The notes beneath the pieces are model-generated. The model was not told the origin of the DNA and did not search any database. It saw only the letters and a list, made by a program, of their open reading frames with translations. From NCBI GenBank assembly GCA_021018815.1, contig JAITYX010000011.1, forward strand, positions 8,756,501 through 8,820,500: DNA of 64,000 nucleotides. Direction: 5' to 3'. The position numbers and the translations under genes are program-made. The DNA comes from Talinum fruticosum. Its lineage: Eukaryota; Streptophyta; Magnoliopsida; Caryophyllales; Talinaceae. This document shows, in pieces, positions 12,868 through 22,754 of this stretch (within the stretch, counting starts at the first letter, position 1; each line of letters begins with the position of its first letter).

Positions 12868-13556
12868 GGAGGGATCACATGAGCACCCCTCTTTAGATAA
12901 GCAACTTTTGTTATGTGAGCACAACTAATTCCAACCATCTAAATTTAATCGATAGCTTAAATTAAAAATATTTTTTAATTAATTAAAAGAAAAGAAAAAT
13001 ATTTTTTTGAAAGGGAGGGGGTTTCAGTTTGAAGTCTCATTTCATCCTCACCTTCCTCTCTTGTCGTTCTCCCCCCTCTCTCTCTCTCTACCCATCCTTT
13101 CTCTCTCATTGATCCGGCAAGCTCCCCGGCACCACGCTCTCTCTCGTTGATCCGGCGAGCTCCCCTTCCCTCTTTGTCTCGTCGATCCGGCGTCCTTCCC
13201 CTTCCCTCTCTCTCTCATCGTTCTCCCTCGTTGATATGCCCAGCCGCCAGCCCCCGACGCCACTAGTGGAGATGAAAATGGCTATGCCCAACGGCTTGCC
13301 CCCGGTGCCACCAATAGAGACGAAAATCGATCCGCCCAGCCGCCGCCCGCCGAGCCCGCTCTCTGTGACACTCTCGTCGCTATAAAAATCAAATTGGGAA
13401 CGAGAAATTACAGGTATCCATCTTTTTTTATCTCTCTTGATTTTCAATTGATTCTAATTTGGAAAGGAGAAATGGAATTCGGTGTTGGATTTTTCAATTG
13501 ATTTTGATTTGGATTAATGTTGGGCGATTTTGATTCGTGGCTGGGTTCTTGAAGCT
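12864..13556 (+). repeat. Element A left terminal inverted repeat (about 690 bp)
   Basis: It pairs with 17191-17842. Shared landmarks are GAGCACCCCTCTTTAGAT near the tip, the TTTTTTAATTAATTAA tract, the CT/GA-rich and GATCCGGCG-rich middle, and GGGTTCTTGAAG at the inner end. Most mismatches are small indels in the low-complexity middle. Confidence 0.85.
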
Positions 13557-14034
13557 GCTATTGGAAGACATAGAAACTACCTATACAGCGTATGACTTGG
13601 TCTAGTAGTTTGTTCGATGGAAATAACTTATCATCAAACAAGGGGATTGTTTCTCCGAATTCTGTCCATTGTTCTTCCGAGTTGAGATTGATGCTTGTTA
13701 CCATTGATCTTGTATTATGTTGTGCACTCACCTGTCAAACCTATCAAATAGGTCATTCTTGGTCGGTTTAGTGAGCTCTAATTTTGGATCGAGTTTAGGT
13801 TAAGCCATTTCGGACTTGATTCATGTTCCAATTAAACATCATGTTAGTCCAATTATTTTGTCAAGAAAGCGCAATCAACATTAGGCAATTATTTTGTCAA
13901 GAAACCGACCATTTGAAGTAGGAGAAGTGATCTCAACCTCGTTGTAGCCGGCCAAGACAGAAATGTTTTTATGTGCCCCGTAACAAAGAATCGAGCATAA
14001 CTACACTATTGCATTTGTTTAGATGTTGTGTAAA

Positions 14035-15480
14035 TGTGTTGAGAGAAATATTTATCGCAAGTGCACGGTGTAGCTGTAGCTAGCCGGCAAGTACGGGTCG
14101 TGTCCACAGAGAGTTATGTTTCAAATATCAAAGCTAACATAAACTTTCTATCTAAGCGAATCAACACGAGATGAGATGGATATGCTCGATTAAACTAACC
14201 TAGAAAGCAATAAAAATAAAATACTCGGGTTGTGATTTTACCACTTAATAAACTAATCAATCAAGTCAAGCCTAAACCTACCCAAGTTTATACAAGTATT
14301 TAGGAGTGATCGGTTGCACCATCAAAACCTACTCAAGCCACACTTTCGAGGGTCATGAGCTAGTCTAATTATTCTAACCACCTACTTTCGTAGGGTTAGC
14401 CCAACTAAACTATAAAAATAGCAACTTTGGACCTAGTTAGGATTCAAACTATTTTCATGTCAAAACCCTAACTATTCTCTATACTCACACTAGCAAATTG
14501 ACTCCACCTTTCGGTGATAAACCAACCGCCTAAAAATCAAGATAAAAAGACCCTTTCGGGCATCTCATCGAACCTATGTGGCAGGTGTGAGAAATAATCC
14601 CAAAATACTAGCATAAGCTAGGTAAGTAAAGGCCTAAATAAAATTAATTAGTCATCAAGGAGGTTAATCATAACCAAAGCGACTCAAATTAATAACTAAT
14701 TAACATGAAACAAAATTAACCTAACAACTACTAACAAAATTGACTCGAAGAACGACATAAACTAACAAAATAAAATTAAACATGAGATTCAACAATTAAA
14801 CTAACTACGACTAACATCAAAATATAATAAAAATCGAACCTTTAAACTAAACGAAACAAACTAAAGAGAAGAGAGAGATAAAAGGAAGAAGTTACCAGGA
14901 ACGAATCAAAGTGAAACTGAAAATTGTTAGGAACTGAATTAATAACTAAAACTAAAAATATTTAAAATAAATTTACAAGAGAAAAATTAATTAACTTAAA
15001 CTAAATTAACCTAATAAAACTAAACCTAATTTTCGCCCAAAACCTCAGGCTGCCCCCCAAAGCTGCGCTTTTATATATATATATAGTGAATGTGCCGCTG
15101 CCCTTGCTTTCCTTGTCATGCTGAAATTCTGTGTACTGACATCATGCTGATGCCATGATGATGTCAGCAGCCAATTTTACAAATTCAATTCCTGGGCCTT
15201 TTCCTCGCGGTGTTTGGCTTCTTTTTTTTTTTCTTTATTTGTTTTTATTGGAAATGTTTGAGATTTAAAGCCCAATATCATACTTTCCTTGAGTCCAAAT
15301 TTCTAATTCTTATTCGAATGAACTTTATTACCTATAAAAGTAAATAATAATAGTAAAAATCCTAAAAATTATATTATTTTACGAATTAAAAACTAAGTAA
15401 ATAAGGGTAAAAATAACGTAATATTTGGACCGAACAAAATGCAACTAGTAAAAGGAAAAAGTGGATACAACTCAGTATTG
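14035..15480 (+). repeat. Dispersed repeat inside element A, copy 1
   Basis: It begins near the words ATCGCAAGTGCACGGTG and GGCAAGTACGGGTCGTG, and continues with landmarks such as ACAAGTATTTAGG, ACTTTCGAGG, TTCTAACCA and GTGGCAG. The same order recurs in reverse complement at 32960-33860, so this is a repeat family. No coding frame is apparent. The flanks share GTTGTGTAAATG (about 14024 and 15530), possibly a target-site remnant. Class not determined. Confidence 0.6.
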
Positions 15481-15795
15481 CTGGGTCCGATACAACTCGG
15501 TTTTCACTCTTTGGTGTTGTGTTGTAGTTGTTGTGTAAATGCAATTGGTAAAATTAACCTTTGGCTCTCATTTGTTTAGATGTATGAAACTATCCTATGT
15601 TGGTTCAACTGTTGTGTTCTAGTTTTTCCGTGAAACTCTCCTGAGTTGGTTCAACCGGTAAAATTGGTTCTAGTTGGTTCAGCTCATCGCTGTTGTGTGA
15701 AACTCTTCGTGTAAACTCACAATTGTTATATGGTTTATATGTATGACTTGTTTCAGCCGAACATAAATGTTGTGGAATCAAGGTGGAACTTTTAA

Positions 15796-15867
15796 GCCTA
15801 CTAGCTCAAAGGCAGAGCAACGTGCCATAGTGCATGGAGATGTGGGTTCGAATTCCACCTAGGCTTT
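15796..15867 (+). tRNA. tRNA-like sequence 1 (element A; probably not a functional tRNA)
   Basis: It starts GCCTACTAGCTCAAAGGC, which carries a tRNA A box (TAGCTCAAAGGCAGAGCA). It ends with a T arm, GTGGGTTCGAATTCCAC, containing a B box, and closes with TAGGC pairing to GCCTA. The anticodon-stem region CGTGC-CATAGT-GCATG has a six-base loop rather than seven, so a normal anticodon cannot be assigned. It is probably tRNA-derived, with Pol III promoter boxes retained. Confidence 0.6.
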
Positions 15868-16698
15868 ATAACTTAATGTGCGTAGAAACTCATGCAACTA
15901 AGCCTAATACTCAATTCATAAAGCCGAGTTCAAAAGCCAAGATTTGAAGCTTGAAACGCACATGAATATAACTCACATACAACATCTTGAAACACATATG
16001 AATATAACTCACATACAACCTAATGCTCAAAGTAATCCTAATGTCAACTAAGCATAATGCTCAATCCACAAAGTCAAGTTCAAAAGCCAAGACCGATGTC
16101 ACTCCTAGCAATGCAATGATGTTGGCAACATATTATTTTTGTGTCATGTTCTTCATTTCAAGGCTAAATTTGGTTAACCCCCCATAAAAAACCTAACAAC
16201 AAAAAAGAAAATTTCCACGCTTTTGATTTATGTAATTAAGTGATGTAATTGGTAGATGATACTTCTAGTATCTAAAATTTGGATGCTTTCAACAAGAAAA
16301 TTTTCTAGATATTAGATTGCCACAAAACATGACGAAGATAGTCTTTCTACCAGATCGCTACCATTAAATTTCCAAGTGAATAAAAATCTCTACTAAACTA
16401 ACAACACAAATGTATTCAAGAGTCAATTCATAGTGTTATTGTGAATACTACTAGTTCATTGTTTCTACCACCTTTTGTTACTCCAACTACTGTTGGTCTC
16501 TCTATTTTGTGATTCGGAAGGTGACGAGTCTCAAAAATGCAATTAACGTCGGATCGGTTATAATAAGGGCGTCTTCCGATGGAGCATAGAACAATGTGCT
16601 CGTCAATAATTGGGAATAACCAAGAGTGGAGGGAGGAACATGGTAATTGATTGAAATGAACACAATTTGAAAATCACCAAAATGAAACCAAACACTAT

Positions 16699-16767
16699 TG
16701 CCTATGTGGGATTTGAACCCACGTCTTTGTGTAATAACACAATTGCTCTACCAATTAAACTAATCGG
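16699..16767 (-). tRNA. tRNA-like sequence 2 (element A, facing the first)
   Basis: On the minus strand the A box reads TTAGTTTAATTGGTAGAGCA and the T arm reads GTGGGTTCAAATCCCAC followed by ATAGGCA. The anticodon-stem region TTGTG-TTATTA-CACAA again has a six-base loop. The 5' acceptor strand is decayed (TCCGA). It points toward the sequence at 15796, so the two are convergent. Confidence 0.6.
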
Positions 16768-17190
16768 ATTCAAAAGTTTCACCATTTACATAAATGCTCT
16801 ACCAATGAATTCAGTCAATGCACTAATTCACTACACTAATACAAGCCAAACACACATACTATTAGAGTGCACAAAACATACCAATAATCCATTTTCCTCT
16901 CTCGTGTCTTGTCTACCCTAAATTAATTTCTGCACGGGTTTACAAAATCAACACAAATTTCACTTTCAACATAGATTTAACTCACCAATGATAGAATGTG
17001 AATTGCAGGCCCAAATACCACATCTTTGTTCACAACACATTGTACTCAAGCATGATCACAATAGCCATGATCATATCAACTTTCACTTTCAAGAAGATAT
17101 ACAAGTACACAACACATTGAACTCAAGCATAAAGCACCTAACTGGAAACACCGAATCCATAGAAATGATACATCATACTTAGAAAAATAA

Positions 17191-17842
17191 CAACTTCAAG
17201 AACCCAGATCACGAATCAAAATCGCTCAACATTAACCCAAATCAAAATCAATTGAAAAATCCAATACTGAATTCCTTTTCTCCTTCCCAAATCGAATCAA
17301 TTGAAAAATCAAGATATATAAAAAAAGGTGGATACCTACAATTTTGTTCTTTCCAATTCGATTAAGATAGCGACGAGAGTGAGAGAGAGTGGGCGCAGCG
17401 GGGCAAGCGGCTGGGCAGATCAATTTTCGTCTCTACTAGTGGTGCCTGGGGCAGGCGGCCGGGCGGATCGACGAGGGAGAACGACGAGAGAGATAGGGAA
17501 GGGGAGGAAGCCGAATCGACGAGAGAGAGAAGGAAAGGGGATTAGGCCAGATTAACGAAGGAGAAAAGGTGGAGGCTAGATCAACGAAAGAGAGAGGGAG
17601 GAAGCCGAACGACGAGAAAGAGAGAGAGAGGGATGGGGAGAGGGAGAACGACGAGAAAGACAGGTGAGCTCGGGAGGTTGCGAAACCATGAATGAAACTT
17701 CAGATCGAAACCCCCATCCCTACCAAAAAAACTATTTTGATTTTTTTAATTAATTAATTAAATTTGGATGGTCTGTGATTAGTTGTGCTCACCTAACAAA
17801 AGGTGCTCATCTAAAGAGGGGTGCTCATATGATCCCTCCCCT
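17191..17842 (-). repeat. Element A right terminal inverted repeat (about 650 bp)
   Basis: Reverse complement of 12864-13556. The inner end reads CTTCAAGAACCC at 17194 and the outer end is GATCCCTCCCC at 17831-17841. The GA-rich core around 17380-17660 makes short arginine/glutamate-rich open frames that I do not regard as genes. Confidence 0.85.
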
Positions 17843-17852
17843 ATATATATAT

Positions 17853-18693
17853 AGGGTTCAAGTAAGAACCTCCTATAGGTAAGCACAAAATAATAGGTAA
17901 GAACTTTTAATCCCGACCTTTGAATCTTAATCTAACGGTTTAAATTAAAAAGTTATTTTTAACACTTAAAAAAAGAAAAATAAAAATTAAGTGGAAGGGG
18001 TCAGTAGCAACCCTCGACATTTCCCACTTTCCCAACCTTGTTTCCTCCGTTCTCTCTCGCTCTCGGTCACCCCTCGCCGGAATTCGCCCAGCCTCGCCTC
18101 GCGCCGCCGTCGCCGGCTCGTCGCTGAAAGATTCTAGCCGCCCTCGGCCCACCGCCTATCTCCGGCATTCGCCCACCTCGCATTATCCTATTCGCCGTCG
18201 GTCATACCTCATATCTCTCTCACTCTTCCTCGTCGCAGCGGTACCCGTATCCCCTATCTCCAGTCCGGTCGCGTCTTGTTTCCAGATTTCTCAGCCACCA
18301 TCTCTCGGTCAAAGCTCCATCATCTGCCAGCCATTCCAAGGTCAAAGCTCTCCCTTTAAGGCAAAATTAGAGTTTTCAAAATTGCGAATTCAGGTTCTAA
18401 TTAGGTAATTTTTTGTCTTTGCGAATTTCTTGCCCAATTTAGTTGAGGACTTGGATATTCCAAGTTGTCTTCTATGTTTGCGAATTGGTTGCCCAATTGC
18501 AAATTGCTATTTAGTTTCAAAAAATTGCGAATTACTTTCATTAGTAAGTGTTTTATCTGTCTAATTTTTGCGAAACAAGTTCTGCAGACCTCCGAAATCT
18601 CCTCTATAATGCTCTTGGATTGTTCTAATTCAAGTTCTAGTTCTTGGATTGTGCAAATTAAAATTTTGTGAATTCAACTTCTAATTTGTTCTT
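17853..18693 (+). repeat. Element B left terminal inverted repeat (about 840 bp)
   Basis: It pairs with 21418-22267. Landmarks are TAGGTAAGAACTTTTAATCC, the GC-rich stretch around 18050-18240 (CGCCGGAATTCGCCCAGCC) and the inner end AACTTCTAATTTGTTCTT at 18676. The GC-rich part followed by T-rich sequence resembles a plant 5' exon and intron, but no protein can be named. Confidence 0.85.
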
Positions 18694-19854
18694 CAATTTG
18701 CGAAATCAGTTTCTCCTCCCTCTTCAAGTCTCCCTTATTCATGCTCTCGGATTGTCCCGACTTAGTCTACTAATTTCATTGTATTTGAGTTTATGTGTTT
18801 GCTTGTTATATGTTTATGTATTTACAGTTGATTTTCTTGTAGTTTTGTACTTCGTTTCTCTGTTTGTTAGAGTGATTGTGGCTTGAACAAATTTCTCAAT
18901 ACCGAATTGTGGGAAGTTTTGTGGCTTGTGATGGCCCCGTGGATGAAACCAGTTAAGTTCAATATTGAGAATGATATATATTTGCTTGTGGGGGGGTAAT
19001 TGAAATATATTTGCTTCACTTCTTGAGTTGTATGAGGCCAAATTTGTGAGGGGGTTAATTGAAAATCTGCAGAGAGATATATGTGATCTAACTTCCCGCT
19101 TAATTGTGCTTCACAAGAAGTCTTTCCTTTTCCTTCTATGAAATCTCGGGATAAGCCATTAGCTCCTAAAAGTACTCGAACAATGAGAGAATGTCTTTAA
19201 AATTCAATGGTTTCATTGTTGGTTAAGGAACAAATTGATCAATATATAAAAGCTTTTCAAGTAACTTAAGTTTTGAGGTACCTTGTCAATATAAAATGCT
19301 GAACTCGTGACCCTATTATACATATTAATGTCACCTATGAAAGCTGGAATAAGCTTTTGGGCTATATATTTCACCACCACGAAACACAACATGTGCAATT
19401 TGGTCTCTCCTATTGGAACACTATTTTGGGTTTTTTGAAGTCGGGATCATTAGGAGTAAAAGGATACTTGCTGTTGTCCCACAAGGCAATGGTCCAAAGG
19501 TCATGTATTTGAGTGCTTCGTGAGTGGAAAATGCTAATTACTTAGAATCAAATTGATTTATAGTGCTAGGAAATGCTTAGATTGGATCAAATTATAGCTA
19601 GATTTGGCTTGCTTTTGTGCTTTTGGCCATGACAAAGATGACTTTTTTTTTATGTATGTGTTGTTAGTTCTTAGACCTGGAAGCCATTTTGCTTATATTA
19701 AAGCTGAATGTTCTGCGTCGTCTCTTGGCTATACTTCATTTCTTGTGGTGGCATAAAAGCATACAAGATAAAGAAATTTATCCTTGTCCTTCGTGGTCAA
19801 AGAACTTGATCAATATGGGCATGTTGTTGGCCAATGTCTCTTGTTTATATGCAA

Positions 19855-19922
19855 GCCTATTAGCTCAAAGGTAGTGCAATGTGTAATAACATAAAGATGT
19901 GAGTTCGAATCCCACATAGGTT
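19855..19922 (+). tRNA. tRNA-like sequence 3 (element B)
   Basis: It starts GCCTATTAGCTCAAAGG (A box) and ends with the T arm GTGAGTTCGAATCCCAC and ATAGGTT, with GCCTA pairing to TAGGT. The middle, ATGTG-TAATAA-CATAAA, resembles a plant isoleucine tRNA loop (from memory, unverified) with one base missing, so it is unlikely to decode. Confidence 0.6.
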
Positions 19923-20335
19923 GTTTGTGCACTAAGTAATAACCGTATGCTTGCTCCCGATATCAACTAGCAAAAGCTGATTTTGTGTTCCAACCAACTA
20001 AGAACTTATTGCGGACATCGAATAAAAATGCTTTAATTGTTCCAAAAATAAAAAATTTTGTTGGAACCAAGAACTCAATGTGCTGAATTTTGTGGTCAAG
20101 CTTGGACAATCATTCTCTTTATTGATTAGCATCCTATCCCGCATAGCGAGACTTGTCTAAGGCTCTGGCAGCCTCAAACTACACTACCACCAACTTTTAT
20201 TCACATCAAAGATATTCCACTTTTCCAAAGAGAAACCAGCTCCAAAGAGAAAAGCACCAGTCAAATCAATTGATTATGTTACTAATTTGTCCGCTTTTCT
20301 CATGTTCATGTTTTTGTTTTGATCCAGCTTCGGAT

Positions 20336-20407
20336 AGCCTATGTGGGATTCGAACCCACGTCGTTTGTGTCATTGCACAAATGCTCTCCCATATTGAGCT
20401 AATAGGC
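20336..20407 (-). tRNA. tRNA-like sequence 4 (element B, facing the third)
   Basis: This is the best preserved of the four. On the minus strand it starts GCCTATTAGCTCAATATGGG; the T arm GTGGGTTCGAATCCCAC is perfect, and ATAGGC closes the acceptor stem. The anticodon-stem region TTTGTG-CAATGA-CACAAA is strongly paired but has a six-base loop and no uridine in the usual position 33, so it is tRNA-like rather than a normal tRNA. Confidence 0.65.
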
Positions 20408-21417
20408 TTTTGTTACCTTAACAACAAAAAGAGAGGTTCTAGTGAGTCAAAATAACAACATGAATAATTTGAGCTAGCTGAATATATTTCGAACAACATG
20501 AATACTTCTTACAAAGCTTTCACAAGATATTCCCGAGCAAGGATGGTATTGGTCACATGATATGTACTCCTGATTTTACATCATAAATCAACTAAAAATG
20601 TGCGAGTGAAAAAGACAAACATCCATTTAGTGAGTGAGAAGTTTTCCTAATGTAGTGAATAGTCACAAGGAGACTATTAACCTAAGCAAAATGAATCAAA
20701 ATTCCAACCGGCTATTCCCGAAACCGTAATCAAATCGGAAAGCAAAATTTCCAATTTAACTTGGGCTCTCCCCCACCAAATGTTCCACACCAAACTCCCT
20801 CATAAACACAAAATTCGTCCAAAAAAATCCACATTTGAGCCAACAATCATCACCCATAAACAATATATTAAACTAATCCAAAATTTCGGTTAGAAAACAC
20901 CTACATCATCCAGGGATAAAAAAATCCACTACATGAGAGAAAAACCTAAAGGGTCCGAGAGAAAAGGAAACCTTCTTTGGATTGAAGCATTTCTTTACAA
21001 GCAAAGCGGTTCAAGCATACTTAGAATCGAAAGAGACTACCACACACATTTTCGGTGCATGAAACACATCATTTGAATGAATTGAACTTTTACTGTTAAC
21101 TTTCATACCAGATTTGTTGCATCAAACCGCATCACCCTCTGTTCAGTCCCTCCCCTTCTTTTTGGGAGGGTGAGGAGTCTTAGAGGGGTTTCAAATACCA
21201 CAACTAATAACCCGAAATTGAAATATTAGCAAATTGGTGTCGATTTGATTTAATTTCTAGAGCTACTACTATCGGACTTCATACAAACAGGCACATAATT
21301 TCCTCACTCAAATCTATTGACGAAATACAACCAATTAGAAATACATGTATGGCAAGAGGTTTTTGCTCTATTCCGATTAAATCCCTCATAAAAGAGCTCT
21401 ACACCCACCCCGACTCT

Positions 21418-22267
21418 AAGAACAAATTAGAAGTTGACTTCACAAAATTTTAATTCGCATAATCCAAGAACTAGAACTTGAATTAGAACAATCCAAGAGC
21501 ATCACAGAGGAGATTTCGAGAGGCTGCAGAACTTGTTTCGTAAAAATTAGACGGTAAAAAACTTACTAATGAAAGCAATTCGCAATTTTTTTGAACCTAA
21601 ATAGCAATTTGCAATTGGGCAACCAATTCGCAAAAATAGAAGACAACTTGGAATATCCAAGTCCTCAACTAAATTGGGCAAGAAATTCGCAAAGACAAAA
21701 ATTACCTAATTAGAAACCGAATTCGCAATTTTGTAAACTCTAATTTCGCCCGAAAGGGAGAGCTTTGACCTTGGAATGGCTGGCGGATGATGGAGCTTTG
21801 ACCGATAGATGGTGGCTGAGAAATCTGGAAACAAGACGCGACCGCACCGGAGATAGGGGAGACGGGTACCGCCGGCGACGAGGGAGAGTGAGAGAGATAT
21901 GAGGTATGACCGACAACAAGTAGGAGAATACGAGGTGGGCGAATGCCGGAGATAGGCGGTGGGCCGAGGGCGGCTGGAATCTTTCAGCGACGAGCCGGCG
22001 ACGGCGGCGGCCGAGGCAGGCCGGGCGAATTCCAGCGAGGGGTGACCGAGAGCGAGAGAGAACGGAGGAAACAAGGTTGGGAAAGTGGAAAATGTCGAGG
22101 TTTGCTACCGACCCCTTCCACTTAATTTTTTATTTTTCTTTTTTTTAAGTGTTAAAAATAGTTTTTTAATTTAAACCGTTAGATTAAGATTCAACGGTCA
22201 GGATTAAAAGTTCTTACCTATTATTTGGTGCTTACCTATAGGAGGGTTCTTACTTGAACCCTTCCCT
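21418..22267 (-). repeat. Element B right terminal inverted repeat (about 850 bp)
   Basis: Reverse complement of 17853-18693, starting AAGAACAAATTAGAAGTT at 21418 and ending GTTCTTACTTGAACCC before the outer TA run. The 122-codon frame at 21706-22074 comes from its GC-rich part and is not supported as a gene. Confidence 0.85.
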
Positions 22268-22749
22268 ATATATATATATATATATTAACTTGGGTTATTA
22301 ATTCGTTCTAAGAAAATTCACATTAATATTATTGCACTTATCTTCCCTAACTTGTAATTTTAATCCTTTATTTCATTAAATTTATCGTTTATTAATTTAT
22401 TTATTTTAAACTTTATTATAATAGTGTTGTAAATAAGTTATACAATCGATTTTATTTGTAGAGGTTTGCTAAAAATATATTCTTTAATAACTTTATAATC
22501 ATTTACCTTCACATTTATATTCATTACACATTTATACAAATTTCTAAATTTTGTTATTTTAAATATATGTGTAGATTTACAATCATTCTTATGAAATTTC
22601 CTTTGGAGGTCATTTCATCACCTTAGCTGCATAACACACATATAGAAAAAATTTTAAATATCAAATATCAAATTGAAGTGCGCGCGCTCGATTATGTAAA
22701 TTTTGTAATTAGTAAAATAAATAATATGGTTTAGGGTCAGGTTGTTACA
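22268..22749 (-). mobile_element. Gypsy solo LTR, 5' part (minus strand)
   Basis: This is the remainder of the LTR interrupted by elements A and B. It is AT-rich and ends TTTAGGGTCAGGTTGTTACA at 22749, the mirror of the TGTAAC start at 10654. Without the nested elements the LTR would be about 2.7 kb. Confidence 0.65.
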
Positions 22750-22754
22750 ATTTC

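Larger units (their letters stand above)
12864..17842. mobile_element. Element A: long-TIR DNA element with internal tRNA-like pair
   Basis: The ends are inverted copies: the left begins AAGGGAGGGATCACATGAGC and the right, in reverse complement, begins GGGGAGGGATCATATGAGC. The inverted match continues for about 690 bp (12864-13556 against 17191-17842). The interior of 3.6 kb contains no transposase that I can recognise. It holds a dispersed repeat (14035-15480) and two tRNA-like sequences facing each other (15796-15867 plus; 16699-16767 minus). It is flanked by TA runs. Long TIRs without a transposase suggest a non-autonomous Mutator-like or foldback element; the superfamily is not proven. 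Confidence 0.75.
17853..22267. mobile_element. Element B: second long-TIR DNA element with internal tRNA-like pair
   Basis: The left end begins AGGGTTCAAGTAAGAACC; the right end, in reverse complement, begins AGGGAAGGGTTCAAGTAAGA. The inverted match spans about 840-850 bp (17853-18693 against 21418-22267). The 2.7-kb interior carries no recognisable transposase but has two convergent tRNA-like sequences (19855-19922 plus, 20336-20407 minus). Its termini are unlike those of element A. It sits directly beside A, separated only by a short TA run, with a TA run also at its right end. Confidence 0.75.

Noticed and set aside
20336..20407. A functional tRNA gene on the minus strand
   Set aside because: A and T arms are good, but the anticodon loop is six bases and lacks the usual U33. 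It also lies inside a mobile element with three similar copies nearby.
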